Shown piece after piece: positions 7,478 through 16,505 of a stretch of 64,000 bases of DNA (within the stretch, counting starts at the first letter, position 1; every line of letters begins with the position of its first letter). Made by a program: the position numbers and the translations under genes. The notes beneath the pieces are model-generated. The model searched no databases. It was given only the letters and a program-made list of their open reading frames with translations, and had not been told where the DNA came from. Location: positions 62,001-126,000 of the forward strand of contig JAFIEV010000046.1 of assembly GCA_020832305.1 (NCBI GenBank), in the 5' to 3' direction. The DNA is from Cyclobacteriaceae bacterium (GTDB lineage Bacteria; Bacteroidota; Bacteroidia; Cytophagales; Cyclobacteriaceae).

Positions 7478-8683
7478 TCATTGTATTTCTTTCAAAAACT
7501 CAAGAATATTCATTCTTTCTATACCTTTCCAGTTTTCTCTTGGGATAGGGTCGTTTAAGGTAACTACGTATTTTGGGAAATTGTCTTCAATGCTCATCAG
7601 GTTTCCAAATTCTCTTTCCCTGGTGCTTGCTTCCAGCAAAGTCAAAGCTATCTGAACATACATTTTATTGCTTTTTTTGATTGCAACAAAGTCTATTTCC
7701 TTGTCATCCATTTTTCCAACAAAAATTTCAAATCCACTTTGCTTTAAATGTATAAATACAAGATTCTCTAAAAGTTTATGAAGGTCATTGAAACTATTCT
7801 CGCCTGCTACAATATTCCTCAAACCAATATCTTCGAAATAATACTTTTCTCCTATTTCGAATATTTTCAGGCCTTTGACATCTGATCTCGGCACTTTATG
7901 CACAATAAATGCATTACATAGCGCATGTAGATAATTGATAATCACCGGTACCGATAAATTAATGCGTTGCGACTTCAAATACTTGTGGATATTGGTGGCT
8001 GAAAAAAGGCTGCCCACATTATCAGCTAAAAAGGTGGTAAGGCTTTGCAACAGAGGTACATTTCTAATGCCAGCCCGTTGGATAACATCATTCAGAATGA
8101 TGGTTGAATATACATTTTTAAGATATTCAAAGGGTGCATGACCTTCTAAACCTATATGATGTAAAAATGGAAGTCCCCCATATTTCATGTATTTCATTAA
8201 AGCTTCCAGATTCCAGTCTAACTGATGAAATTTTAAAAATTCGTGAAAGTTTAAACAGTGGATTTCTATGGCGACATATCTTCCTGATAATAAGGTGGCT
8301 AATTCTCCTGAAAGAATGGAGGAGTTGCTACCCGTAAGATAAATATCACATAAGTCTCTCGCAAAAAGATCCCTAATTGAATGCTGAAAATCAACGATTT
8401 CCTGTACTTCGTCAATAAAGAGATAATTGTTGGTGGATTTCTTTAAATGTTCATTGACATAAATTGATAAATCAATGTTGTTTCGGATTTTCGCAAACTG
8501 CTCTAATTCTTTATTTATATAAATGATATTTGCTGAATGATCATTTTCCTCGATATGCTGCCTTAATTGCTGAAGTATATAACTTTTACCAACCCTTCTT
8601 TGTCCCATCAATACTTTGATAATGGGTTTGCCAACAAAGGGCAAGAGCTTCAACATATACTTTTCTCTTTTTATCAGACGCAT
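7478..8683 (-). CDS. AAA family ATPase with DUF4143 domain
   Basis: 401 residues. An N-terminal AAA_14 domain carries Walker A GQRRVGKS (about 28-35) and Walker B NYLFIDEVQEI (about 91-101). A middle winged-helix-like region follows, and then a C-terminal DUF4143 domain with the nuclease-fold core KEIDFVA and a strand KMYVQIALTL. Members of this family are often found as isolated genes in Bacteroidota accessory regions; their cellular function is not settled. The ATG at 8683 opens directly into the conserved N terminus. A candidate promoter (TACTTTTG at 8712-8705 on the reverse strand, with TTTA 18 bases upstream) overlaps the three-half-site element, which would allow direct control. Confidence 0.92.
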   Translation of the reverse strand: MRLIKREKYMLKLLPFVGKPIIKVLMGQRRVGKSYILQQLRQHIEENDHSANIIYINKELEQFAKIRNNIDLSIYVNEHLKKSTNNYLFIDEVQEIVDFQHSIRDLFARDLCDIYLTGSNSSILSGELATLLSGRYVAIEIHCLNFHEFLKFHQLDWNLEALMKYMKYGGLPFLHHIGLEGHAPFEYLKNVYSTIILNDVIQRAGIRNVPLLQSLTTFLADNVGSLFSATNIHKYLKSQRINLSVPVIINYLHALCNAFIVHKVPRSDVKGLKIFEIGEKYYFEDIGLRNIVAGENSFNDLHKLLENLVFIHLKQSGFEIFVGKMDDKEIDFVAIKKSNKMYVQIALTLLEASTREREFGNLMSIEDNFPKYVVTLNDPIPRENWKGIERMNILEFLKEIQ

Positions 8684-8699
8684 TTCCGATTATATTATG

Positions 8700-8748
8700 C
8701 TTTACAAAAGTATTAAAAAATATGATTTTGTAAAGTATGATTTACAAA
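8700..8748. promoter_or_regulatory. Three-half-site palindromic element, copy 2
   Basis: CTTTACAAAA (8700-8709), 16 bases, TTTTGTAAAG (8726-8735), overlapping TTTGTAAA-N6-TTTACAAA (8727-8748). The half-sites, spacings and GTATGA spacer equal those of the copy at 5724-5772; only the 16-base spacer differs. Here the element lies 16 bases upstream of the ATPase start and overlaps its candidate promoter, so an operator role fits well. Confidence 0.6.
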
Positions 8749-8924
8749 TAAGTCAAATTGGATTCATCCTGTAAACGTTTTAATAGATGTAGTAACTGAG
8801 GAAAGATGAGGGCCATTCCCGGAAACTTTTCTATGCCTCAGGTGCCTGTTGTATGAACTTACCGTGGGATTAGGTTGATTTGGCAACTCAGATAATATCC
8901 TCAGGTAATCTCTATCTCCCTTTA

Positions 8925-10298
8925 CTATTTCCTGGGCTGGTCTGTTTTTTCCATATCTCTGAGCAGGTTTAACAATTCCTCTGCTTTGCCTGGTTCATCC
9001 ATCAGAAGATTTTCAGATTCCCTGAAATCATCTTTCAGGTTAAAGAGTTCCTGGTCTCCGTTTCGGTGCAGAATAAGCTTCCAATCCTGTTGCCTTACCG
9101 CCTGGGCATGTGGGGTTTTCCAGTAGAAGGGATGGGCTTCATTTCTTACCTCATCGCCTTTCACAATCGGCCAGATATTTTCTCCATCGAGATTTTGTGC
9201 CAGGGGTGGGTTTTTGCCTGCTACATTTGCCAGGGTAGGCATCCAGTCAGCGATATGTACAGGATGGTCAACAACGCCTGGTTCGAGCACACCCGGCCAG
9301 TTGACAAAGGCAGGCACGCGAATACCTCCTTCGTATAAATCTCCTTTCCATCCTCTTAAGGGATAATTATTACCCAGTACGGTATGGGGTTTATCGGCAT
9401 AGCGCCCCTGGTATTGCGTGTCACTGTACCAATTGAATTGTCCGCCATTGTCACTGCTGAATACAATAATCGTATTTTCCCGTTTTCCGGTGCGCTCCAG
9501 GGCATCCACAATTTTTCCTATGCCTTCATCAAGATGGGTAACACTGGCTGCAAAGAGTTTACGTGAAGGGTGCATCAAAGGCCTGTCATTGTAGATACGC
9601 ATCCATTCTTCAGGCTCATCTAAGGGGAAATGAGGTACATGGTGGGTGACATAGAGAAAGAAAGGCTCCTCCCGTTCAGCTTCAATCACGCGAATGGCTT
9701 CTTCGGTTATAAGGTCTGTCACATGCCGTCCGCTTTCATCCAGATATTCATCATTTCTATGCCATGACCTCGCCTCGGTAAGCTCGGTAGCCGTTTTATA
9801 TTCATGGGTATATGGATCAATCTGCCCGTCGAAATAGCCATAAGAAGTTTGAAAACCATATTTCAGTGGGGTATAAGGAGGAGAACCCATATGCCATTTA
9901 CCCACTATGGCGGTAAAATACCCCATTTCACTTAAAACAGAGGCCAGGGTAGGATCTCCCAGGGTGATCACTTCACCATAGGCAGGAGATAGCACACCAT
10001 AACGACTTGGGTATTTACCCGTCATCAAAGCGACGCGGGTGGGGGTACAGGTAGGCATTACATATTGTTGCTGTAAAATTTTTCCCGTCTTTGCCAGCTT
10101 ATCGATGTTTGGGGTTTTAATTTCAGAACCATGATAACCCACGTCAGCCCAGCCCAGATCATCTGGCAAAATCACGATGATATTGGGCCTGTCCGTATTT
10201 TTTATCTTCTCTGTTGGTCTTTTTTCTTCACAGGCGGTAAAACCAAGGCAAATAAGAATGGATAATGCGATGGAAAAAATGGTTTTACTTAAATTCAT
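8925..10298 (-). CDS. Sulfatase lipoprotein, S1 family (CTPTR)
   Basis: 457 residues. The signal peptide ends at a probable lipobox cysteine (FTAC, residue 23). IIVILPDDLGWADVGYHG supplies the first metal ligands. The formylglycine motif is C84-T-P-T-R88, an accepted variant of C-x-P-S-R. The second metal site is VFSSDNGGQ, followed by LRGWKGDLYEGGIRVPAFVNWPG, as in arylsulfatase-B-like S1 members. It probably removes sulfate from glycans in the periplasm or at the outer surface. It stands alone between the ATPase island and coaW. The 96 bases upstream hold no clear promoter. Confidence 0.93.
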   Translation of the reverse strand: MNLSKTIFSIALSILICLGFTACEEKRPTEKIKNTDRPNIIVILPDDLGWADVGYHGSEIKTPNIDKLAKTGKILQQQYVMPTCTPTRVALMTGKYPSRYGVLSPAYGEVITLGDPTLASVLSEMGYFTAIVGKWHMGSPPYTPLKYGFQTSYGYFDGQIDPYTHEYKTATELTEARSWHRNDEYLDESGRHVTDLITEEAIRVIEAEREEPFFLYVTHHVPHFPLDEPEEWMRIYNDRPLMHPSRKLFAASVTHLDEGIGKIVDALERTGKRENTIIVFSSDNGGQFNWYSDTQYQGRYADKPHTVLGNNYPLRGWKGDLYEGGIRVPAFVNWPGVLEPGVVDHPVHIADWMPTLANVAGKNPPLAQNLDGENIWPIVKGDEVRNEAHPFYWKTPHAQAVRQQDWKLILHRNGDQELFNLKDDFRESENLLMDEPGKAEELLNLLRDMEKTDQPRK

Positions 10299-10394
10299 AT
10301 CTGGCAGCTTATAGGAATTTGATTTATTTAAAACTTTTTGTAATTACCAAAAAATAGAATGCTAAGGCTATTCAAGGCCAACCCCCTTTCTGTC

Positions 10395-11225
10395 TTATGC
10401 TTCAAATACCAGTGCACAGGCAGCGCCAATGGCGGTAGAATATTCTGCTTTTTTGGGGATGATGAAATGTATGCCGAACATCAATTCAAGCCTGCTGAAA
10501 ATTTCCGGTAACTTCGCGAGCCGGGTCATTTTTCCGGTAAGCACCACCTTTTTAGTATTTTCGGTGCGCGAAGCAAATACTGCCAGCATCCCTACGGTTT
10601 GGCAGACCAGATTGATGATGCCAATGGCTAAATCTTCGTTACCGGCTTTATCGCTGTGTTTTCCAAAATTTGAAGCGGTGGCATTGGCGGGAAGGTTGCC
10701 TATGCTGTCTTTGGCAATGTCGCCTATTGATAAATCAACTTTAGACAAATCGCCTTTTTGCGCCATTTCTGAGAGCACTTCAAAATCACTTATTTTCAGC
10801 ATATATTTAGAGAGTCCGATAAGGGTACCACCTCCAACGCCGCTACCACCGAGGTGTTGAGCACTGCGCCCTTTTGCTTTTACGACTGCGGTACCGGTTC
10901 CCAAACTTACAACCACGGCTTCTTTTAGTCCTGAGAGAAATAAACCTCCCATACCGATAGCGCTGAATTCATCAATTTGCCGCAATGGAATGCCAAACAG
11001 GTCAGTGCCAACAGAATGGGCGCCAACCCCGGTAACAGCAATCTGTTGGATTTCAGCCAGGCTTTTTCCACTTTCAGAAATGAATTTTCCCAAAGCTCCG
11101 GAGGCTGAAGTCACCGGGTCATCGGCGCGCACGCTCAGTACATGAATGAGATGGCCATTTTCAAAACAAGCCAGGTCGGTAGTGGTACCGCCTATATCGA
11201 TACCAAGTGTAAGATGATGATCCAC
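10395..11225 (-). CDS. coaW: Type II pantothenate kinase
   Basis: 276 residues, close to the Staphylococcus-type PanK-II length. It is a member of the acetate/sugar kinase-Hsp70-actin fold: phosphate 1 motif GIDIGGTTTDLACF at residues 7-20, VVSLGTGTAVVKAKG as the adenosine/phosphate 2 region, and GGSGVGGGTLIGLSKYML. The late segment KKVVLTGKMTRLAKLP matches the family. It phosphorylates pantothenate, the first step of coenzyme A synthesis. The start lies 18 bases after the stop of the alpha/beta hydrolase gene, so the two are probably co-transcribed. Confidence 0.88.
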   Translation of the reverse strand: MDHHLTLGIDIGGTTTDLACFENGHLIHVLSVRADDPVTSASGALGKFISESGKSLAEIQQIAVTGVGAHSVGTDLFGIPLRQIDEFSAIGMGGLFLSGLKEAVVVSLGTGTAVVKAKGRSAQHLGGSGVGGGTLIGLSKYMLKISDFEVLSEMAQKGDLSKVDLSIGDIAKDSIGNLPANATASNFGKHSDKAGNEDLAIGIINLVCQTVGMLAVFASRTENTKKVVLTGKMTRLAKLPEIFSRLELMFGIHFIIPKKAEYSTAIGAACALVFEA

Positions 11226-11243
11226 AGATTTTGAATGTCTGGT

Positions 11244-12098
11244 TTAGGAAGTTAGTTTTTTCAAAAATACAATGATTTGATCCAGTATAGCAAGCGTATC
11301 TCCGGGTAATTCAGGCTTTTCATAGGGATGCGAACCTCCAAAAGTGTGGTTGGCCCCTTGCACCTCTACATTTTCAGCATGGGGGCAAAACTGTTGAATC
11401 TGATGCAAATGGTCGATTGTTACACTTTCATCGGCTGTGCCATGAAAAGACAAGACCGGTACCTTGATGCCACCAACGGACTTAAGTACATCCAGCCGAT
11501 CTTCATTGCGCTGATAATCTTCGACAATTTGGTAATACATCGGCATTTCCTGTCCAGTTCGTGCATTGGGTACCATGAGTACTCCTTGCTTCTGCCACAT
11601 CTCCAACATTTTTTCCGGGTATCGGCTGGCCAGGTCGCTTACTGCGGCAAGGGTTATCACCGCTTTTACCCGGGCATCTTCAGCCGTTTTCAACAAGGCA
11701 GACGCGCCACCCCTGCTATGACCCATAAGATAAAAATGGTTTAGATTGGCTTCATTAGACGGAACAGGACTCTCATTACTAAATAACAAATCAATGACTT
11801 TACCGGCATCGTTGAGCTCTGTTGAAAAATTATTGTTTCCAAAAGCTTCAAGATCCACAAAATCGACAGGTTGTTCCGGGGTGGTTCCATTCATGGAAAA
11901 ATTCATTTTCACAAAGACAAACCCTGCATTGGCCAGAAAATCGGCCATCAGATTAAATGTGCCCCAGTCTTTAAAGCCTTTAAACCCGTGAAAAAAAAGG
12001 ATTACCGGCTTTTTTTTATCGTTTTCGATAAATCTTGTATCCAACAGGAAGGGTCTCCCGTTTTGGTTCTTTAATTGTATTTCTATAAGTTTCATCAT
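11244..12098 (-). CDS. Alpha/beta hydrolase, dienelactone-hydrolase-like
   Basis: 284 residues, no signal peptide, so cytoplasmic. The oxyanion strand LFFHGFKGFKDW (about 34-45) is followed by the nucleophile elbow GHSRGG (Ser128). The acid lies in HGTADESV (Asp223) and the base in GANHTFGG (His251). The catalytic triad is complete. The natural substrate is unknown; esterase or acyl-peptidase-like activity is possible. It lies upstream of coaW in the same transcription unit and is divergent from the prenyl synthase gene at 12187. A second ATG one codon later is equally possible. Confidence 0.85.
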   Translation of the reverse strand: MMKLIEIQLKNQNGRPFLLDTRFIENDKKKPVILFFHGFKGFKDWGTFNLMADFLANAGFVFVKMNFSMNGTTPEQPVDFVDLEAFGNNNFSTELNDAGKVIDLLFSNESPVPSNEANLNHFYLMGHSRGGASALLKTAEDARVKAVITLAAVSDLASRYPEKMLEMWQKQGVLMVPNARTGQEMPMYYQIVEDYQRNEDRLDVLKSVGGIKVPVLSFHGTADESVTIDHLHQIQQFCPHAENVEVQGANHTFGGSHPYEKPELPGDTLAILDQIIVFLKKLTS

Positions 12099-12186
12099 GT
12101 TGAGCAGAATAATATAAAGATTGCAAAAAACTGAACTTTGAGGATGAACAAATTGATTGTATAATTGTAACAGCTTTTAAACACAT

Positions 12187-13161
12187 ATGTCCACCGTACT
12201 CAAAGATATTAAAGCACCCATTGCCACCGAGATGGAAATTTTTGAAAAAAAATTCCGAGGTGCCATGAAAAGCAATGTGCTTTTGCTCGACAAAATAATG
12301 ACTTACATTGTAAAGCGCAAAGGAAAACAGATGCGTCCTATGTTTGTCTTTCTTTCTGCCGGGGTTGCCGGAGAAATTCAGGAGTCGACGTATCGGGGTG
12401 CTGCTTTGATAGAATTACTGCATACCGCTACCCTTGTGCATGATGATGTGGTAGATGATGCGCATTATCGCCGAGGCTTTTTTTCAATCAACGCCTTATG
12501 GAAAAATAAAATCGCTGTATTGGTAGGAGATTACCTTTTGTCAAAAGGATTATTGTTGTCATTGGAACATGATGATTTTGAATTGCTGAAAATCGTTTCC
12601 AATGCTGTACGGGAAATGAGTGAAGGTGAGTTACTTCAAATGGAAAAAGCCCGTAAACTCGATATCGATGAAGCGGTATATTATGATATCATCCGTCAGA
12701 AAACGGCTTCACTGATTGCCTCTTGTTGTGCGGTTGGGGCATCATCATCAGGTGCTGATCCGGAAATGGTTGAAAAACTCAGGTATTTTGGAGAAAAAAT
12801 CGGAATGGCCTTTCAGATAAAGGATGACCTCTTTGATTATGGGGCAGCTGAAATCGGGAAGCCTTTAGGCATCGATATTAAGGAAAAGAAAATGACCTTG
12901 CCTTTGATACATGCTCTGAAGCAGATTTCGGGCCTCGAACGAGTTCAGTTGATTTATAAAATCAAGCACCGCAGCCATAAATCAAAGGTTATTGCAGAGG
13001 TAATAGAATTTGTAAAGAATAAAGGTGGTATTGAATATGCTACAGGGGTTATGGAGCATTATTATCAGGAAGCCATGGAAGTATTGTCTACCTTTCCGCA
13101 AAATGAATTTACGGAGGCGCTCAGCCAACTGGTAACCTATACCATCAATAGAAAGAAATAA
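12187..13161 (+). CDS. Polyprenyl diphosphate synthase
   Basis: 324 residues, all-helical trans-isoprenyl diphosphate synthase family. The first aspartate-rich motif is DDVVD (86-90) within LVHDDVVDDAHYRRG, and the second is DDLFD (213-217). Both bind Mg2+-diphosphate. Length and motif context fit a medium- to long-chain synthase of the octaprenyl/heptaprenyl type that makes the menaquinone side chain, but chain length cannot be read reliably. Cytoplasmic. Monocistronic, divergent from the hydrolase/coaW pair. Confidence 0.92.
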   Translation: MSTVLKDIKAPIATEMEIFEKKFRGAMKSNVLLLDKIMTYIVKRKGKQMRPMFVFLSAGVAGEIQESTYRGAALIELLHTATLVHDDVVDDAHYRRGFFSINALWKNKIAVLVGDYLLSKGLLLSLEHDDFELLKIVSNAVREMSEGELLQMEKARKLDIDEAVYYDIIRQKTASLIASCCAVGASSSGADPEMVEKLRYFGEKIGMAFQIKDDLFDYGAAEIGKPLGIDIKEKKMTLPLIHALKQISGLERVQLIYKIKHRSHKSKVIAEVIEFVKNKGGIEYATGVMEHYYQEAMEVLSTFPQNEFTEALSQLVTYTINRKK

Positions 13162-13172
13162 GTTTTCTGGAA

Positions 13173-13196
13173 GTTGTTGGTGAAAACACCAACAAC
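13173..13196. terminator. Perfect hairpin after the prenyl synthase gene
   Basis: GTTGTTGGTG-AAAA-CACCAACAAC forms a 10-bp stem with a four-base loop, 12 bases after the stop codon. Only a short T run follows, so termination strength is uncertain. The core GTTGGTGAAAA recurs elsewhere in intergenic DNA (20823-20833 reversed, and 58151-58161). Confidence 0.5.
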
Positions 13197-13431
13197 AGGA
13201 TTTTGGAATGTTTAACCCTTGATTTGTCGAGTTGTTTAATGGTAATTTTCTGTAATCAGAAACAGTTTTAAAAACTGTAATTTGTTTTTTGGCATCAGAT
13301 GTTGCCGAAGGTTGTCTGGCATGAGGTAAATGGAAATGTTTTATGAGTAAAGCTTTCCGAAGGTTAGAACTTTCGGAAAGTTCCGCACTAATAATCTGTA
13401 ACTTAAGCTCATTTGCTATAAACGTTAAGAT

Positions 13432-14358
13432 CTAACTGTCTTTCTTCTTAAGTTCCTCCAGATACGCACAAACTTTCCGCCATTGTCCGTAGAGTCCTTT
13501 ATACTTTCGGGTTTCATCATCCATACCGGAAATGGCCGATACGAGTTTTTCCAGAGATTCTGGCCTAAGCTCACTGGCCGGATAAAGGTAGGTTCTAATG
13601 GTAAAAAGTATCGCCTGCTCCTTACTAAAGCCCGTGAGGGTTTGACGTTCGACCCGAAGATAAACCAGAGGTTTGTCAGCCTGAAATACCCTGTTATGCC
13701 ATTTATGGGCTTCAATGCCGGGAAGGGGTACGGGGTGATGGTTTAAGCGGGCATCGTAGGTTATACCCCAGCCGAAGCGTTCAAAGGATCCTTTTTGCAA
13801 AATTGCCCTTAACATTGGGGTCTGGTTTTTGATCATTCCGGGTACAGTTTCATGGATATCGGCAAAGCTTTTTCCTATTTTTTCTGCGGCCGACCAGAAA
13901 TTGGGAGCACAAATATGGGCCAGGCTCAGCCAATTTCTTGTATCATCAAATTGTAACACGGCCACGTCTTCCTGAATCTGCCGGCAGAGGGCATCGAAAA
14001 GGTCTCTTGAGAGATTGTGTTTATTATCCTTTACAATAATTTTCTCTCCACTAAGTCTGCAATGCAATTCATCTATTTTATCTTTCGTATCGAGTTGAAA
14101 AAATGCTGGATGGTGAGTCAGAAGTTGTTGAATGATAAATTGGCAAATGGCATTTTCTGTTACGGGGTTCAGACGAAAACGAGCGTAATGCCTTGCAGGA
14201 TGATGGCGGCAGCAGAATTTTTTATTTGAAATATACAAAGGCCATTCATGGTCTATTTCAAAAACAGGAGATCCAGGCTTTTTTAAGCCGGGTTCAGTTG
14301 TATATTGTCCCTTTTCGATAGGAAAATACTTTTGTTTATCACCTAAATGCACCGTCAT
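13432..14358 (-). CDS. DUF3445 family protein (haem-dependent oxidative N-demethylase-like)
   Basis: 308 residues, one DUF3445 (PF11927) domain. Recognisable segments are NWLSLAHICAPNFWSAAEK followed by IGKSFADIHETVPGM, and later RVERQTLTGFSKEQAILFTI, where the family has its conserved RxERQTL motif. Characterised relatives are PAS-fold haem enzymes that oxidatively demethylate amines such as dimethylamine. Cytoplasmic by absence of a signal. It is unlinked to other amine genes here, so the substrate is open. The ATG at 14358 gives the expected family length. Confidence 0.8.
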   Translation of the reverse strand: MTVHLGDKQKYFPIEKGQYTTEPGLKKPGSPVFEIDHEWPLYISNKKFCCRHHPARHYARFRLNPVTENAICQFIIQQLLTHHPAFFQLDTKDKIDELHCRLSGEKIIVKDNKHNLSRDLFDALCRQIQEDVAVLQFDDTRNWLSLAHICAPNFWSAAEKIGKSFADIHETVPGMIKNQTPMLRAILQKGSFERFGWGITYDARLNHHPVPLPGIEAHKWHNRVFQADKPLVYLRVERQTLTGFSKEQAILFTIRTYLYPASELRPESLEKLVSAISGMDDETRKYKGLYGQWRKVCAYLEELKKKDS

Positions 14359-14478
14359 TTGCTATACATTTTTTGCAAGGTAAGCAATGGTCATTAATAT
14401 TCTTTGTCTGTCAAGGTTGGGTTTTAGCTGATAAGTCCTTACATTACATTTTTTAACGACAAAACCCTTTTTAATAAG

Positions 14479-15375
14479 ATGCTGCAATCCAGAAAAGATT
14501 TTCTCAAAAGTCTGGCAGCCATTACCGGTACTGCCTTTTTACCAACGGCCTTAACAAGTTCATGTTCTCCTAAAAGAATCCCTGGTTCTGATATGAAACT
14601 GGGCTTGGTTACTTATTTATGGGCTAAGGACTGGGACATTCCTGCCATTATCAAAAACTGCACAGAAGCCAATATCCTTGGGGTTGAATTAAGGGTAGAA
14701 CACGCCCACAACGTACACCTTGGTTTGACTGCCGAAGAGAGACGGAAAGTAAAGGAACAATTTGATGCCAGTGCGGTGGAGATTGTCGGCATGGGCACCA
14801 ATGAACAATACGACTGGCCGGATCCGGATAGGTTGAAAGAAGCGATTGAAACCACGAAACAATGGTTGCATCTAAGTAAAGATATTGGAGGTTCCGGAGT
14901 GAAGGTGAAGCCCAACAGGTTTCATGAGGGAATACCTCAGGAGAAAACCCTTGAGCAAATAGGAAGAGCCCTGGATGAACTGGGCAAGTACGCGCTGGAA
15001 TTGGGTCAGCAAATACGTCTTGAAGTGCATGGTCGCGGCACCCAGGAATTGCCAAATATAAAAACCATAATGGATTATGTCGGCAACAATGGTTCAACCG
15101 TTTGCTGGAACAGCAATGATGAAGATTTGATAGGGCAGGGGCTGGAATATAATTTTAATCTTGTCAAAGATCGCTTTGGTGATATCTGCCATGTTCGAGA
15201 ACTCAATATTGGCGATTACCCGTATCAGCAGCTTATGGATTTATTTGTTTCCATCGACTATAAAGGTTGGATATTGCTGGAATGCCGTACCGACCCTGCT
15301 GATAAAGTGGCAGCCCTGAAAGAGCAAAGACAAGTTTGGGAGAAAATGATTGCCAGTGCGCAGGAGAAGCTTTAG
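14479..15375 (+). CDS. Secreted sugar phosphate isomerase/epimerase-like TIM-barrel protein
   Basis: 298 residues. The N terminus SRKDFLKSLAAITGTAF resembles a twin-arginine signal with Lys in place of the second Arg, and is followed by a hydrophobic stretch and a possible lipobox near SSCSP. The mature part is an AP-endonuclease-2-like xylose-isomerase-type barrel: MKLGLVTYLWAKDWD, ANILGVELRVEH, GSGVKVKPNRF, IRLEVHGRGT and WILLECRTDP carry the expected metal-binding Glu/His positions. Such exported proteins are common in Bacteroidota glycan loci, where some act in 3-keto-sugar handling. The specific reaction is not known. Confidence 0.82.
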   Translation: MLQSRKDFLKSLAAITGTAFLPTALTSSCSPKRIPGSDMKLGLVTYLWAKDWDIPAIIKNCTEANILGVELRVEHAHNVHLGLTAEERRKVKEQFDASAVEIVGMGTNEQYDWPDPDRLKEAIETTKQWLHLSKDIGGSGVKVKPNRFHEGIPQEKTLEQIGRALDELGKYALELGQQIRLEVHGRGTQELPNIKTIMDYVGNNGSTVCWNSNDEDLIGQGLEYNFNLVKDRFGDICHVRELNIGDYPYQQLMDLFVSIDYKGWILLECRTDPADKVAALKEQRQVWEKMIASAQEKL

Positions 15376-15381
15376 CAAACT

Positions 15382-16395
15382 TTAACGCAGGTTTTTGATA
15401 TATCTGTCTTTGTTTTTAAGAAAGTCAAAAACCTGATCGTGGTAATTGCTGAAACCGGGAAGAGGAATCCCATTTTTCGGGACCGCATCAGACCCATAGC
15501 CGGTTTGAAACATATCGTGATGGTATATTACATAGCCACCGGCTTTCCAGATATTATATATGTGAATTATATGATCAGTGGCAAGTGTGGGACTTTTTGG
15601 CCCACCATACATGGGTGTTCCTCTTCGTGCTGGTTCGTCATCAACAACAGGTTTGTTGAATTTTTCGACCAGGTATTGGATTTCGCTGGCCGATACTTCC
15701 CAATGCCGGTGATCATCCCGTGTGGTATGTGGTGACAGATAATCCAAAACATTGTTTTCCTGAAGACTACCCAGTATACCGGAATATCCTGGAGAATTGG
15801 TTACGATTCTTTCAGGGTCTATGGATTTAATGATTTTTGTATACTCAACTGTGCGATAATCAAATTCATTCCAAATCTGGAAAATAAGATTTCTATGTGG
15901 TCGCAATAATCCAGTAAGGGCAGCTACTGCTTTATCTGAACTTTCATCACTCAATCTGATGTTTTCATTCCAGCTTTCCCTTGAAAAAAGAACCAGTAAT
16001 ATGATGGCACCGTTTTTATCGGCATTTTTTAAAATATCAACCAGCGTATTCAAAACTTCGGTCTTTATCGACCCATCTGCATGGTACAATGTAGCATTGG
16101 CTCCTGCATCCGCAAAATTTCTGGTATTATCCCATTGGCACCAGATTCTCAACACATTTATGCCATGATCTTTATACACGTTTAAATAACTCATCCGGGT
16201 TGCTGTGGAGGTATTAAAGCTTGGGTTGTAAAGCGCATTGAAAAAACTTATGGCACAAAACTCAAAAGGGGACCCATTGACTAAAAAGTGTCGTCCTTGT
16301 ATTTCAATCGTATGCCTTGATTGACCGAATGAAGTTAAGTGTTATGAAAGTAAAAAAAGGGCACTTATGAGTACATGTTTTTTGAGACAGAACAT
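15382..16395 (-). pseudogene. GH5-like glycoside hydrolase with in-frame stop in the signal peptide
   Basis: The frame from ATG 16395 to the stop at 15382 encodes 337 positions. The first 17 residues, MFCLKKHVLISALFLLS, are a signal peptide. Codon 18 (16344-16342) is TAA, and the same frame then continues with SRHTIEIQGRHFLVNGSPFEF, the usual first strand of clan-A barrels. The catalytic core is intact: IFQIWNEFDYR carries the acid/base Glu, and PVVDDEPARRG probably carries the nucleophile. Internal initiation at ATG 16194 would give a 270-residue protein lacking the first strand and the export signal. I read it as a recently inactivated secreted glycosidase; a base-calling error or stop readthrough are alternatives. 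Confidence 0.75.
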
Positions 16396-16454
16396 AGCTT
16401 TAACGGTTTATGTGTTCAAGGGCTTTACCGATTCACGTTGAGGTTAAAAATAAC

Positions 16455-16484
16455 AAAAAGAGCGGTCATACAACCGCTCTTTTT
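16455..16484 (-). terminator. Strong bidirectional terminator
   Basis: AAAAAGAGCGGT (16455-16466) pairs perfectly over 12 bp with 16473-16484, with a six-base loop and T/A tracts at both sides. It lies just after the SusD remnant stop on the reverse strand and upstream of the broken glycosidase. Confidence 0.85.
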
Positions 16485-16505
16485 ACCTTAAAAATTTAAT
16501 TGACT

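Noticed and set aside
5844-8683. Fic protein and DUF4143 ATPase as a toxin-antitoxin pair
   Set aside because: They are convergent, over 800 bases apart, and the Fic protein carries its own inhibitory helix; a shared control element is better supported than an antitoxin role.
13425-13715. 96-residue reverse frame overlapping the DUF3445 gene
   Set aside because: It is a shadow frame; the DUF3445 frame has clear family motifs across the same bases.
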